64,000 bases of DNA from Hydrogenophaga sp. (GCA_030653975.1 JAURYH010000031.1:30798-94797); one strand, 5' to 3'. Positions 24,976 to 33,602 are shown, counted from the stretch's first letter. The notes: generated from the letters alone by a model not told the origin. Numbers and translations: made by a program.

Positions 24976-25512
24976 ATGAAGCTCAAAACCCAAAGTCCTG
25001 ACCGACACCACATCATGATCCGGCCCGAAACCCCCTCCGATGCGGCCGCCATCGCCACCCTGACCACGGCCGCCTTCCTCAACGCGCCCCACACCAGCCA
25101 CACCGAGGCTTTCATCGTCAACGCGCTGCGGCGCGCCGGGGCGCTGAGCGTGTCGCTGGTGGCGGAGCAGGGGGGCGAACTGGTGGGGCATGTGGCGACC
25201 TCGCCGGTGGTCATTGCCGATGGCACGCCGGGCTGGCATGGGTTGGGTCCGATTTCGGTGCTGCCTGAGCACCAGGGAAAAGGCATCGGTTTGGCGCTGA
25301 TGCGGGCGGCGCAGCAGGCGCTGCGCGAGCAGGGCGCCGCGGGCATCATGCTGGTGGGTGATCCGGGCTACTACAGGCGCTTCGGCTTTCGCAACGAGGC
25401 GCAACTGGTCTACCCGGACATTCCGCCGGCGTATTTCATGGTGCTGCCGTTCACCGACGCCGTGCCGCGAGGCACGGTGACGTTCCACGAGGCGTTCGGC
25501 GCCACGTCCTGA
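24976..25512 (+). CDS. GNAT family N-acetyltransferase
   Basis: 178 residues from ATG 24976; ATG 25015 (MIRPETPSDAAAI) fits the family start better. It has the GNAT fold: beta1 IRPETPSDAAAIATL, motif A with the acetyl-CoA pyrophosphate loop LPEHQGKGIGLALMRAA (Q/R-x2-G-x-G/A type), then GIMLVGDPGYYRRFGF, typical of the YhbS-like subgroup. The substrate is unknown. The 130 bases upstream hold no recognisable gene. A VOC gene follows after 23 bases. Confidence 0.88.
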   Translation: MKLKTQSPDRHHIMIRPETPSDAAAIATLTTAAFLNAPHTSHTEAFIVNALRRAGALSVSLVAEQGGELVGHVATSPVVIADGTPGWHGLGPISVLPEHQGKGIGLALMRAAQQALREQGAAGIMLVGDPGYYRRFGFRNEAQLVYPDIPPAYFMVLPFTDAVPRGTVTFHEAFGATS

Positions 25513-25535
25513 ATCTGCGCAACGGGAACACACCC

Positions 25536-25982
25536 ATGGCAACGGTAATCGGCATCGACCACATCTACATCACCGTGTCGGACCTGGCGCGCTCGCGGTC
25601 GTTCTACGACACGGTGTTCAAAGCGGTGCTGGGCTTTCGCAGCAACACGTTCACCTTGGGTGGTGACCCGCATGTGCAGTACTACAACCGCCATTTCGGC
25701 TATGTGCTGCGCCCGGCGCGCGTGGCGCAGGCGCATGAACCGTACGCGCCCGGGCTGCACCACCTGTGCCTGCGGGTGGAGTCGGTTGACGACGTGCGCA
25801 CGGTGGCTGCCGGGTTGAACGCGGCCGGCATTGCCGCCACGCCGGCGACCCTGCACGGCGACTACGCGCCCGACTACTGGGCCACGTTTTTCACCGACCC
25901 GGACGGCGTGCGCCTGGAAGTGACGAACTACCGGCAGGAGCGGCGCGAGCGGCACGACCGCTGGGACGAACCGGCGGGCTGA
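25536..25982 (+). CDS. VOC (glyoxalase/dioxygenase superfamily) protein
   Basis: 148 residues. It has the paired beta-alpha-beta-beta-beta modules of the vicinal oxygen chelate fold. The first metal ligand is His in IDHIYITVSDLARSRSFYD, a second His is in GLHHLCLRV, and the Glu is in DPDGVRLEVTNYR. The ligand set is right for a metal-dependent lyase or dioxygenase of small type, but the substrate cannot be deduced. Probably co-transcribed with the GNAT gene. Confidence 0.87.
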   Translation: MATVIGIDHIYITVSDLARSRSFYDTVFKAVLGFRSNTFTLGGDPHVQYYNRHFGYVLRPARVAQAHEPYAPGLHHLCLRVESVDDVRTVAAGLNAAGIAATPATLHGDYAPDYWATFFTDPDGVRLEVTNYRQERRERHDRWDEPAG

Positions 25983-25991
25983 CCCGCGGGC

Positions 25992-26591
25992 TCACTCTAT
26001 CTGCTCGGTTTCAAATTGCGCCGCGTTCTTGCCCTTGAACGGCGCGTAGAACGCCTTGATGGCGGCCATGTCGACCTCGACGTCGCCGGTGGGCTGGAAC
26101 AGCGGGCCCAGGCCGCTGCGCTTGGTGGCGTAGTCCATGTAGGCCATGACGATGGGCACCTGGGCGCCCAGCGCGATGTAGTAGAAGCCGGTCTTCCAGC
26201 AGCGTGTCCTGGCGCGTGTGGCTTCGGGCGGCACGATGAGCTGCAGCGGTCCGTCGGCCTCGGTGATGGCCTGCGCCGAGGCGGCCACGAGGTTGCTGGA
26301 CTGTTCGCGGTTCACTGCGATGCCGCCAAGCCAGCGCATCACCGGGCCGAAGGGCGCATTGAACAGGCTGTGCTTGCCCATCCAGTAGGGGTTGAGCCGC
26401 AATGCGAACGCCACCATCAGCGTGTAAGGCAGGTCCCAGTTGCTGGTGTGGGGCGCGGCGATGAAGACGCTCTTGGCCGCCTGGGCGGGCAGTGCGCCTT
26501 CGACCTTCCACCCGGTGAGCCTGAGGAAGGCGACAGAGAAGCCGCGCAGCAGGGTGTTGACCACCGGAGTGGTGAAGATGGTGCGGTGCAT
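25992..26591 (-). CDS. 1-acyl-sn-glycerol-3-phosphate acyltransferase-like protein
   Basis: 199 residues from ATG 26591 (MHRTIFTTPVVNTLL); the frame extends further upstream but into the divergent gene. The acyltransferase motif HTSNWD (H-x4-D) is clear, with GGIAVNRE as the second block and LIVPPEATRAR as the third (canonical E-G-T/S is changed to E-A-T). The short form without extra domains resembles PlsC-like proteins of lysophospholipid or ornithine-lipid acylation; the exact acceptor is unknown. Divergent from the hydrolase gene. Confidence 0.82.
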   Translation of the reverse strand: MHRTIFTTPVVNTLLRGFSVAFLRLTGWKVEGALPAQAAKSVFIAAPHTSNWDLPYTLMVAFALRLNPYWMGKHSLFNAPFGPVMRWLGGIAVNREQSSNLVAASAQAITEADGPLQLIVPPEATRARTRCWKTGFYYIALGAQVPIVMAYMDYATKRSGLGPLFQPTGDVEVDMAAIKAFYAPFKGKNAAQFETEQIE

Positions 26592-26673
26592 GGGCCGGGA
26601 GTATCGCCGACGACACCTGGCGCGCGGCGCGCGCGCTACCATGGCCGCCATCCATCTTGACGGAGATCCATTC

Positions 26674-27498
26674 ATGCCCACTCCCCTCGACGTGCAGGGT
26701 CTGACGGTTCACATCGAAGGCAGCGGCCCCACCGTGGTGATGCTGCACGGCTGGCCCGACACGCTGGCGCTGTGGGATCAGACCGTGCACGCGCTGAGCG
26801 ACGGCTACCGCTGCGTGCGCTTCTCGCTGCCGGGTTTCGACCTGGCCCAGCCGCCACGCCCGGTGTCGGTGAATGAGATGTGTCAACTGGTGGGCGCCGT
26901 GGTGGATGCGGTGAGTCCTGACGAACCGGTGACGCTGCTGCTGCACGACTGGGGCTGTTTCTTCGGCTACGAATACGCGGCACGATACCCGCAGCGTGTG
27001 GCGCGCGTGGTGGGCACCGACATCGGCGACACCAATTCGGGCGCCTACCTGAAATCGCTCAAGACCAAAGAAAAATGGATGATCGCGGGCTACCAGCTCT
27101 GGCTGGCCATGGCCTGGAAGCTGGGTGCCTGGCTGCCCGGACTGGCCGACCGCATGACGCGCTTCATGGCGCGCACCATCGGTTGTCGCACGCCGCCGGA
27201 GCGCATGGGCTGGCAGATGAACTACCCCTATGCCATGCAGTGGTTCGGTTCTTTCGGTGGTCTGCGCGGCGTGGCGCGGGTGGACAAGGTGTTCGGCCCG
27301 CAGATCCCCACGCTGTTCTGTTTCGGGCGGCGCAAGCCCTTCATGTTCCATTCGCCGCGCTGGCTCGCGGTGCTGGGCACCACGCCGGGCTCTCAGGTGC
27401 AGGGCTTCGACGCCGGTCACTGGTTGATGTTGCAGAAGCCCGGCCAGTTCCACACCGCGGTGCGAACCTGGCTGGACGGCGGAGGCGCTGGGCGATGA
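26674..27498 (+). CDS. alpha/beta hydrolase with Asp nucleophile
   Basis: 274 residues from ATG 26674. Oxyanion region VVMLHGWPDTLALWD, then the nucleophile elbow LLLHDWGCFFGYE: Asp replaces the usual Ser, as in haloalkane dehalogenases and epoxide hydrolases. The cap region is Met/Trp rich (YQLWLAMAWKLGAWLP). The catalytic His lies in GFDAGHWLMLQKP near the C-terminus. The substrate is unknown. The stop overlaps the DUF3820 gene start by 4 bases. Confidence 0.86.
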   Translation: MPTPLDVQGLTVHIEGSGPTVVMLHGWPDTLALWDQTVHALSDGYRCVRFSLPGFDLAQPPRPVSVNEMCQLVGAVVDAVSPDEPVTLLLHDWGCFFGYEYAARYPQRVARVVGTDIGDTNSGAYLKSLKTKEKWMIAGYQLWLAMAWKLGAWLPGLADRMTRFMARTIGCRTPPERMGWQMNYPYAMQWFGSFGGLRGVARVDKVFGPQIPTLFCFGRRKPFMFHSPRWLAVLGTTPGSQVQGFDAGHWLMLQKPGQFHTAVRTWLDGGGAGR

Positions 27499-27710
27499 AG
27501 CCGGAGGACCTGGAACGCCTGATCACGACGGAGATGCCCTTCGGCAAACACAAGGGCACCCCGATCGCCGACCTGCCGGGCAACTACCTGAACTGGTTTG
27601 CGCGCGAGGGTTTCCCCAAGGGCGACATCGGCCGCATGCTGCAGCTGATGCACGAGATCGACCACAACGGCCTGAGCGACCTGCTGGCGCCGCTGCGGCG
27701 GCGTTCCTGA
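27495..27710 (+). CDS. DUF3820 family protein
   Basis: 71 residues. The motif MPFGKHKGTPIADLPGNYLNWFAREGFPKGDIG is the whole family signature (written here across residues 14-46). This short, probably cytoplasmic protein is related to the conserved Pseudomonas PA3057-type protein. Function is not established. Its ATG shares bases with the hydrolase stop, so it is translated from the same message. Confidence 0.88.
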   Translation: MKPEDLERLITTEMPFGKHKGTPIADLPGNYLNWFAREGFPKGDIGRMLQLMHEIDHNGLSDLLAPLRRRS

Positions 27711-27739
27711 CCCATCTCCAGCGCCAGCGACGTCCGCCC

Positions 27740-28294
27740 TCAGGCGATGTCGAAGGCATGGAAGCCGAACTGTCCGCGCTTGCGGTCGGCGAAGTAGTGC
27801 TCCAGCGTCTCCCGCACGGTGCGGAACGCGATCTCGTCCCAGGGGATCTGGTCTTCGGTGAACAGGCGCGCCTCGATGGTCTCGAAACCGGGGTTGAAGT
27901 GCTCGCTGAGCAGGCGGGCGCGGTAGTAGAGGTGCACCTGGCCCACGCGCGCCACGTTCATGAGGGTGAAGAGTTCGCCCAGCTCGATCTGTGCGCCGGC
28001 CTCTTCGTCGGTTTCGCGCAGGGCGCCTTCGGCCGTGGTCTCGCCCAGCTCCATGAAGCCCGCGGGCAGGGTCCACTTGCCGCGGCGCGGTTCGATGTTG
28101 CGCAGGCAGAGCAGCACGTATTCGCCCGTCTCGCCCCACACCGGCACGGTGCCGACCACATTGAGCGGGTTTTCGTAGTGGACGGTGTGGCAGACGGTGC
28201 AGATGGCGCGGGGTTTGGTGTCGCCGTCGTCGGGGATGCGGTAGCTGACGGTGGCGCCGCATTCTCTGCAGTGCTGGATGGGGCTGCGGTGCAT
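27740..28294 (-). CDS. Nudix hydrolase with N-terminal zinc ribbon
   Basis: 184 residues from ATG 28294. A zinc-ribbon pair of CxxC motifs (CRECGAT and CTVCHTVHYENP, residues about 9-40) precedes the Nudix domain. The Nudix box GFMELGETTAEGALRETDEEAG fits G-x5-E-x7-R-E-U-x-E-E-x-G-U. The same domain order occurs in NudC-like NADH pyrophosphatases and in a family of ADP-ribose/NAD-related hydrolases; the substrate is inferred only. Begins after the terminator of the catabolic operon upstream. Confidence 0.9.
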   Translation of the reverse strand: MHRSPIQHCRECGATVSYRIPDDGDTKPRAICTVCHTVHYENPLNVVGTVPVWGETGEYVLLCLRNIEPRRGKWTLPAGFMELGETTAEGALRETDEEAGAQIELGELFTLMNVARVGQVHLYYRARLLSEHFNPGFETIEARLFTEDQIPWDEIAFRTVRETLEHYFADRKRGQFGFHAFDIA

Positions 28295-28317
28295 GCCGCA
28301 AAGTGTAGGGGAAATGA

Positions 28318-28343
28318 GAAAGGGCTCCTTGCGGAGCCCTTCA
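28318..28343 (-). terminator. rho-independent terminator of the Rieske/GS operon
   Basis: On the minus strand the 9-bp stem AAGGGCTCC / GGAGCCCTT with loop GCAA (28341-28320) is followed by TCTCATTT. It lies 37 bases after the dctP-like stop and 24 bases before the Nudix start, so it separates the two. Confidence 0.8.
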
Positions 28344-28379
28344 AGACACAGGGGTGCGGTCACCCGGCGCAGGAGGCTG

Positions 28380-29432
28380 TCAACCCTTGGTGGTCTTGCC
28401 GTGCTTGGCAATCAGCGACTTGGCGGTGTCCAGCAACTGCTTGCCGTTGAAGCCGCGCTTGTCCATGTCCTGAACCCACTCCACCTCGACCAGGCGCGCC
28501 TTGCGCTTGAATTCCTGGGCTTCGGCGGATGGGATGGTGTAGATGCTGTTGCCCAGCTTGACGGCCGACTCGCGGCCGGGTGCGTCGCCACCCTGCTGCA
28601 CCTTGCCCAGCCAGGCCGAGGTTTCCATGCCGGAGTTCTTGTCGATGACGGCCTTGAGGTCGGGCGGCAACGAGGCGTACTTGGCCTTGTTCATGGCCAG
28701 GATGAAGGTCGTGGTGTAGAGCGCGCCGCCAGCAGGGTCGAACTCGCTGTGGAACTTGGCGAGCTCCTGCACCTTGACGGCGGGCACCACTTCCCAGGGG
28801 ATCACGCAGCCGTTGATGACGCCTTTGGAGAGCGCGTCCGGGATCTGCGGCAGGGGCATGCCCACGGGCGAGGCGCCCAGGTAGCCGAGCATCTTGGTGA
28901 TCTGGCGGGTGGGTCCGCGCACCTTGGAACCCTTGAGGTCTTCGGCCGTCTTGACCAGCTTGTCGCGCATGTGGAACATGCCCGGGCCGTGCACCTGCAG
29001 GGCGATGGGGTGCACGTCCTTGAACTCGTCCTGGGCAACGGTCTGCACGTATTCCCAGTAGGCCTTGGATGTGGCTTCGGCGTTGTTCATCATGAACGGC
29101 AGCTCGAACACTTCGATGCGCGGGAAGCGGCCCGGTGTGTTGCCCGGCAGGGTCCAGACGATGTCGACCACGCCGTCCTTGGCCTGGTCGTACAGCTGCA
29201 CCGGCGAGCCGCCGAGCTGCATGGCGGGGTAGGCCTCGAACTTGATGCGGCCGTCGGAGTCCTTGGTGACCTTGTCCATCCAGGCCTTGTGCATGTTGAG
29301 CCACACGTTGGACTGTGGCGACATGAAGGTGTGGAACTTGAGGGTGACGGACTGCTGGGCAAAGCCGACGAGCGCCGGGGCGCCGAAGGCCACGGCGGCG
29401 CCGGACTGGAGCAGGGTTCTGCGCTGGATCAT
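28380..29432 (-). CDS. TRAP transporter solute-binding protein, DctP family
   Basis: 350 residues. The N-terminus RRTLLQSGAAVAFGAPALVGFAQ looks like a Tat/Sec-type signal with twin Arg. The mature part has DctP features: LKFHTFMSPQSNVW, FEAYPAMQLGGSPVQLYDQAKDG, and the ligand-gating Arg region GSKVRGPTRQITKMLGYLGASPVGMPLPQIPDAL. TRAP binding proteins bring organic acids to a DctQ-DctM permease, but no permease gene is in the window. Last gene of the Rieske/GS operon, before its terminator. It probably binds the pathway substrate; this is inference. Confidence 0.9.
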   Translation of the reverse strand: MIQRRTLLQSGAAVAFGAPALVGFAQQSVTLKFHTFMSPQSNVWLNMHKAWMDKVTKDSDGRIKFEAYPAMQLGGSPVQLYDQAKDGVVDIVWTLPGNTPGRFPRIEVFELPFMMNNAEATSKAYWEYVQTVAQDEFKDVHPIALQVHGPGMFHMRDKLVKTAEDLKGSKVRGPTRQITKMLGYLGASPVGMPLPQIPDALSKGVINGCVIPWEVVPAVKVQELAKFHSEFDPAGGALYTTTFILAMNKAKYASLPPDLKAVIDKNSGMETSAWLGKVQQGGDAPGRESAVKLGNSIYTIPSAEAQEFKRKARLVEVEWVQDMDKRGFNGKQLLDTAKSLIAKHGKTTKG

Positions 29433-29569
29433 GGATTGTTCTCCTGTGTTGTAGGGGGAAATGGGGTAGCCGATGGCTCACCCTGTGACGGTAAACGTTT
29501 TGTTGCGCTGCGGAACAGAGGTCAAACCCGCAGCGGGGGTGCTTTGGGCGTTTTCCATGATCATTTCGC

Positions 29570-30265
29570 TCAGGCGACCTTGACGCTGATGCCGGTCAAA
29601 CCGTCCACGCCACCGCTCATGGTGTCGCCCTTGACCACCGCCGCCACGCCTTCTGGCGTGCCGGTATAGATCAGGTCACCGGGCTGCAGTTCCCAGGCGT
29701 TGGACAGGTGTTCGATGGTTTCGGCGATGTTCCAGATGAGTTTGCCGATGTTGCTGCGCTGGCGGTCGCTGCCGTTGACCTGCACCCAGATCGCGGCGTT
29801 GGCAATGTCGCCGGCTTCGGCGGCAGGGGTGATGGGGCCGATGGGCGCGGACTGGTCGTAGCCCTTGCCGATGCACCAGGGGCGGCCCTGCTTCTTCATC
29901 TCGGTCTGCAGGTCGCGGCGCGTCATGTCCAGGCCAACCGCGTAGCCGAAGATGTGCCGGGCGGCGTCTTCGGCGCGGATGCCGCGCCCACCCCGGCCAA
30001 TGGCCACCACGAGTTCGATCTCGTGGTGCAGGTTCGAGGTGAGACCGGGGTAGGGAATGACCGCGGTCTTGCCCGCTTCGGCGACCACGATGGCGTCGGC
30101 CGGTTTGAGAAAGAAGAACGGCGGCTCGCGGCCGGTGAAGCCCATTTCTTTCGCGTGTTCTTCGTAATTTCGACCCACGCAGTAGATGCGGTGGACCGGG
30201 AAGCGCTCGGTGCGGCCGACCACGGGCACGGAGACGACGGGCGGCGGGGTGAAAACGTAGCTCAT
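29570..30265 (-). CDS. fumarylacetoacetate hydrolase (FAH) family protein
   Basis: 231 residues from ATG 30265; the open frame upstream enters the ferredoxin 3' region. FAH-domain marks: IYCVGRNYEEHAKEMG, FFFLKPADAIV, the metal ligands in LHHEIELVVAIG (E-x-E type), VGLDMTRRDLQ, KGYDQSAPIGP, and GDLIYTGTPEGVAAV at the end. Relatives hydrolyse acylpyruvates or fumarylpyruvate, or decarboxylate oxaloacetate. In this operon it would cleave or decarboxylate a ring-cleavage product, which is inference. Confidence 0.92.
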   Translation of the reverse strand: MSYVFTPPPVVSVPVVGRTERFPVHRIYCVGRNYEEHAKEMGFTGREPPFFFLKPADAIVVAEAGKTAVIPYPGLTSNLHHEIELVVAIGRGGRGIRAEDAARHIFGYAVGLDMTRRDLQTEMKKQGRPWCIGKGYDQSAPIGPITPAAEAGDIANAAIWVQVNGSDRQRSNIGKLIWNIAETIEHLSNAWELQPGDLIYTGTPEGVAAVVKGDTMSGGVDGLTGISVKVA

Positions 30266-30339
30266 GGCGGGTGTCCTGGCTGCCGGCAGGCAGCGCGTTG
30301 CATGGGTTGAAACGCCCAGTATAGGCAAGCCATGTCCGC

Positions 30340-30663
30340 TCAATATTGGGAAGCCGGCAGGCGCAGCTCGATGCCGTCGAGTGCTGGCGTGAGCACGATC
30401 TGGCAGCTCAGCCGGCTGCCGGTTTCGCGCGGCGAGGCGGTGAATTCGAGCATGCCCTGCTCGTCCTGGCCGGGCTCGGGGAGACGGTCGGCCCAGGCGG
30501 GATCGACGATCACATGGCAGGTGGCGCAGGTGAGCGTGCCGCCGCAGTCGGCGGCGATGCCGCTCACGTTGGCGGCCACGGCGGCTTCCATCACGGACTG
30601 ACCGGATTTTCCCTGGATGTTTTGTACCGACTGGTCGGCGGCGATGAAGCGGATGTGGATCAT
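30340..30663 (-). CDS. [2Fe-2S] ferredoxin
   Basis: 107 residues. Adrenodoxin/putidaredoxin-like plant-type fold: VMEAAVAANVSGIAADCGGTLTCATCHV holds the first three Cys (C-x5-C-x2-C), and the fourth is in LSCQIVLTPALDG. It lies 6 bases after the GS-like gene and probably carries electrons to the Rieske oxygenase two genes upstream. No flavin reductase is encoded in the operon, so the reductase must come from elsewhere. Confidence 0.93.
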   Translation of the reverse strand: MIHIRFIAADQSVQNIQGKSGQSVMEAAVAANVSGIAADCGGTLTCATCHVIVDPAWADRLPEPGQDEQGMLEFTASPRETGSRLSCQIVLTPALDGIELRLPASQY

Positions 30664-30669
30664 GGGGGG

Positions 30670-32148
30670 TCAGATTCTGCTGAAGTACTCGCGCCGGTCG
30701 AAGTCGGTCTTGTCCTTGGCGTCGGCGTGGCGGTCGATCTCGTGCTGTTTGATGCGGCAGAAATGGTGCACGACATCGGCGCCCAGACCGGCGACGAACG
30801 CGGTGTCCGCGCGCAGGCAGGCCAGCGCGTCGCCGAGGGTGCCGGGGATTTTGGGGTGCTCGGCTGCGTAAGGCGTTTCGCAGGCGGGCGGCGGTTCCAG
30901 CTCGCGCAGCAGGCCATCGAGCCCGGCGTGGATCTGCGCCGCCATGGTCAGGTAGGGGTTGGCCGCCGGTTCACCGATGCGGTTCTCGATGCGCGTGGCG
31001 CGGTCGCCCGGGCCACCGACCACGCGCAGCATGGCGCCGCGGTTGTCCTGGCCCCAGATGACGCTCTGGGGGGCGAGCGCGTTCGGTCGGAAGCGACCGA
31101 AGCCGTTGACGGTGGGCGTGCACAGCGCCGTCATGCCTTCGGCGTGCGCCAGCAGGCCGGCGAGCCAGTGGGCGCCGGCGTCCGACAGCGTGTGGCGCGC
31201 GTCGGCGCGGCCACTGCCCGCTGCGGGCGCTTCGCGCACGCAGGCGTTGCCCCCGGTTTTCAGGTCCACCAGCGACTGGTGCAGGTGCCAGCCGCTGGAC
31301 ATGATGTTCGGAAACGGCGGGCGGCACATGAAGGTGGCGTGGTAGCCGGCGCGGCGCAGCGCCTGGCGCACGCCGTTGCGGAACAGCACCATCTGGTCGG
31401 CCGCGGTGAGTGCGTCGGTGGCATCGAACACCGCTTCCACCTGGCTGGGGCCGAGTTCGATTTCGAGCGACTGCAACGGCAGGCCCAGCGCCTGCGCGGT
31501 GCGCATGACGATGGACAGCGGTTCGTCGGCCAGGTCGATCATGGCTTCGGCCTGCAGGTTGTAGCCGGGGTGGATCATCTCCACCTGCGGTGGCAGACCG
31601 GGCCAGGCGGCCAGCTCGGGGTCGAGCTGCGGCGCGGTGTCGGTGATGCGGTAGATGTGGAATTCCACTTCGAGCCCGGTCTTGAGGCCGAAGCCCGCCT
31701 GGGCCAGCCGCGCCAGCGCCTGCAGCAGCACGCGGCGGCTGTCCAGCGACACCGGGGTGGCGTCCTGGAACCAGGGCTGGCAGCGCAGCCAGCCGGTGCC
31801 GGGGCTCCAGGGCAGTTCGATGAAGCTCGCCGGGTCGGGCAGCAGCAGCAGGTTGGCCGCGCCGGCAAAGCCGGGCAGGTCGTCCGCGCCACCGGCCTCG
31901 AACACCTTCCAGGCGGTGCGGTCGGCGGTGTCCTTGAGCATCATCGTGCCGACCATGCCGACACCATCGCGCAGCGCCTGGATGGCGGCGTGGGCCATCA
32001 GCGACTTGCCGCGCAGCATGCCGTGGGTGTCGCACCAGCCCAGGCGCACGCGCTGGACACCGCTGGCTTCGATCAGCCGGGCGGTCTCCTGGCAAGCCGC
32101 TTCACGGGCTGCGTCGTGCAGGCCACAGCGTTCGGCGAAGTGGGTCAT
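30670..32148 (-). CDS. glutamine synthetase-like gamma-glutamyl ligase
   Basis: 492 residues from ATG 32148, overlapping the Rieske stop by 4 bases. GS fold with an N-terminal beta-grasp (VRLGWCDTHGMLRGKSL) and a catalytic domain: metal Glu in LEVEFHIY, IELGPSQVEAVF, the His of SGWHLHQSL, NGFGRFRPNALAPQSVIWGQDNRGAMLRV with the phosphate-binding Arg, and IENRIGEPAANPYL. It is the catabolic GS type, like the gamma-glutamyl ligases of aniline and amine degradation (TdnQ, PuuA, GlnA homologues), rather than the nitrogen-assimilating GlnA. The amine substrate is unknown. Confidence 0.9.
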   Translation of the reverse strand: MTHFAERCGLHDAAREAACQETARLIEASGVQRVRLGWCDTHGMLRGKSLMAHAAIQALRDGVGMVGTMMLKDTADRTAWKVFEAGGADDLPGFAGAANLLLLPDPASFIELPWSPGTGWLRCQPWFQDATPVSLDSRRVLLQALARLAQAGFGLKTGLEVEFHIYRITDTAPQLDPELAAWPGLPPQVEMIHPGYNLQAEAMIDLADEPLSIVMRTAQALGLPLQSLEIELGPSQVEAVFDATDALTAADQMVLFRNGVRQALRRAGYHATFMCRPPFPNIMSSGWHLHQSLVDLKTGGNACVREAPAAGSGRADARHTLSDAGAHWLAGLLAHAEGMTALCTPTVNGFGRFRPNALAPQSVIWGQDNRGAMLRVVGGPGDRATRIENRIGEPAANPYLTMAAQIHAGLDGLLRELEPPPACETPYAAEHPKIPGTLGDALACLRADTAFVAGLGADVVHHFCRIKQHEIDRHADAKDKTDFDRREYFSRI

Positions 32149-33530
32149 TTCGCGCCGGCCGCTTCGGACGCGTGTTGCAGGGCAGCGTTCTGCCAGGGCG
32201 CGCCTGCGCGCTTGGCGCGCACGGCGTCCTGCCACCAGGTTTGCCAGCCTTCGGCGGGGGCGATGCCGTCCACCGTGTCGGGGCCGGTGAGGGTGGGAGC
32301 GAGCGCGGGGTCGGCGATGCCGGGCGGTGTGCCCCCTGCGGCCACGGTGTCCATGGCCTGCAGCAACATGCGCCGGTTCGCCATGATCACTTTGTCGGTG
32401 GTGCCCAGGTGCTCCCGCGTGCGGTCCTGAACGGCGCCCATGCTCTCGCAGGCCCATTGGTCGTGCACGTTGATGTCGTCCTCGCCCATGCCGAGGTAGG
32501 TGCGGCTCTGTTGCTCTTCGGCGTTGAAACCCCAGTTGTTGTGGCGGCCGGACTTCGGGATGTAGTCGGGCAGGGTGACGGCGGCCAGGCGCTGCTGGCG
32601 CATCGTTTCCTTGTCCACCGGTTTGTCGAAACTGGTGAAGAAGGCGAACCAGTAATTGCGTGTGTCGTCCACCGGCACGTGCATCTGCGTGATCGTCATG
32701 GTCTCCGACAGCGGGATCACGAAGGTCTGCGGGAACACCGCGTTGGTGATGCGCACGTGGGTGAGCGCGTCGGTCATCTTGCGCAACGCGGTCAGTTGCA
32801 GGCCATAGGGCTGCTGCGTGAAGCTGATCTCGGGTTGGCCGAATTCGCGCATCACCTTGGTCATGGGCCAGCGCTCGCCGCCCACCTCGCCCACGCTGGC
32901 GCCGCGGAACTGTTTGCCGTAGCTGTCTTCGAGCGAAGCGTCGTTGAAGAAGCGGTGCAGGTAGGACGCGTGCGCCGGGTCGATGCCGACCTCGAAGGCC
33001 TGCAGCCAGTTGCAGTGCCACAGGCCCTTGAACACAAAGCTGTGCGTGGCCGGCGCTTCAAAACAGTCCAGCGCGGGGAAAGGCGGCGGCGTGCTGCCTT
33101 CGGGGCCGAACCAGCCGAAGAGTGCGCCGGCCTTTTTTACGAGCGGGTAGCTGCGCTGCTGGATGCGGGCGCACAGCGTGCTGCCGGCGGGCTCGGCCGG
33201 GGTTTCGGTGCACTGACCGCTCACGTCGAACTTCCAGCCGTGAAAAGGACAACGCAGGCCGTCGCCTTCGTTGCGGCCAAAGGCCAGGTCGGCGCCGCGG
33301 TGCGGGCAGTCGCGGTCGAGCAGGCCGAAGGCCCCTTGTGCGTTCCTGAACAGCACGAAGTCCTGCCCCAGCATCCGCACCGCCTTCACCGGACGCACGC
33401 CCATGGCCGGGTCCAGCGCCGGGTTGAACTCGTCGAGCAGGGCTACCGGCTGCCAGTAGCGGCGCAGCAGCTCGCCGCCCGGCGTGCCCGGCCCGACCTG
33501 GGTGATGCGCTGGTTCTGTTCGGCTTTCAT
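32145..33530 (-). CDS. Rieske non-heme iron oxygenase, alpha subunit
   Basis: 461 residues from ATG 33530. The Rieske [2Fe-2S] ligands are CPHRGAD (Cys75, His77) and CPFHGW (Cys94, His97). The mononuclear-iron site is the Asp/His region FEVGIDPAHASYLHRFF. The subunit type and length match the phthalate-4,5-dioxygenase / single-component terminal oxygenase group. Companion genes in the same operon are a GS-like ligase and a ferredoxin; no beta subunit is present. It hydroxylates an aromatic or methyl/amine carbon of an unidentified compound. First gene of the operon. Confidence 0.93.
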   Translation of the reverse strand: MKAEQNQRITQVGPGTPGGELLRRYWQPVALLDEFNPALDPAMGVRPVKAVRMLGQDFVLFRNAQGAFGLLDRDCPHRGADLAFGRNEGDGLRCPFHGWKFDVSGQCTETPAEPAGSTLCARIQQRSYPLVKKAGALFGWFGPEGSTPPPFPALDCFEAPATHSFVFKGLWHCNWLQAFEVGIDPAHASYLHRFFNDASLEDSYGKQFRGASVGEVGGERWPMTKVMREFGQPEISFTQQPYGLQLTALRKMTDALTHVRITNAVFPQTFVIPLSETMTITQMHVPVDDTRNYWFAFFTSFDKPVDKETMRQQRLAAVTLPDYIPKSGRHNNWGFNAEEQQSRTYLGMGEDDINVHDQWACESMGAVQDRTREHLGTTDKVIMANRRMLLQAMDTVAAGGTPPGIADPALAPTLTGPDTVDGIAPAEGWQTWWQDAVRAKRAGAPWQNAALQHASEAAGAK

Positions 33531-33581
33531 GCGGGGACTCCTGTGGGCTGGTCGGTGGGTGATGTTCAAACGGTATCCCAT

Positions 33582-33602
33582 TTTGTAGATTCAGTGTACA
33601 GT
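33582..33602. promoter_or_regulatory. candidate operator in the GntR/Rieske divergent region
   Basis: A TGTA (33584-33587) / TACA (33597-33600) inverted pair with a 9-base centre lies in the only 79 bases between the divergent starts, 10 bases before the GntR ATG. FCD-type GntR regulators often bind short dyads of this kind. The symmetry is limited. Confidence 0.3.
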
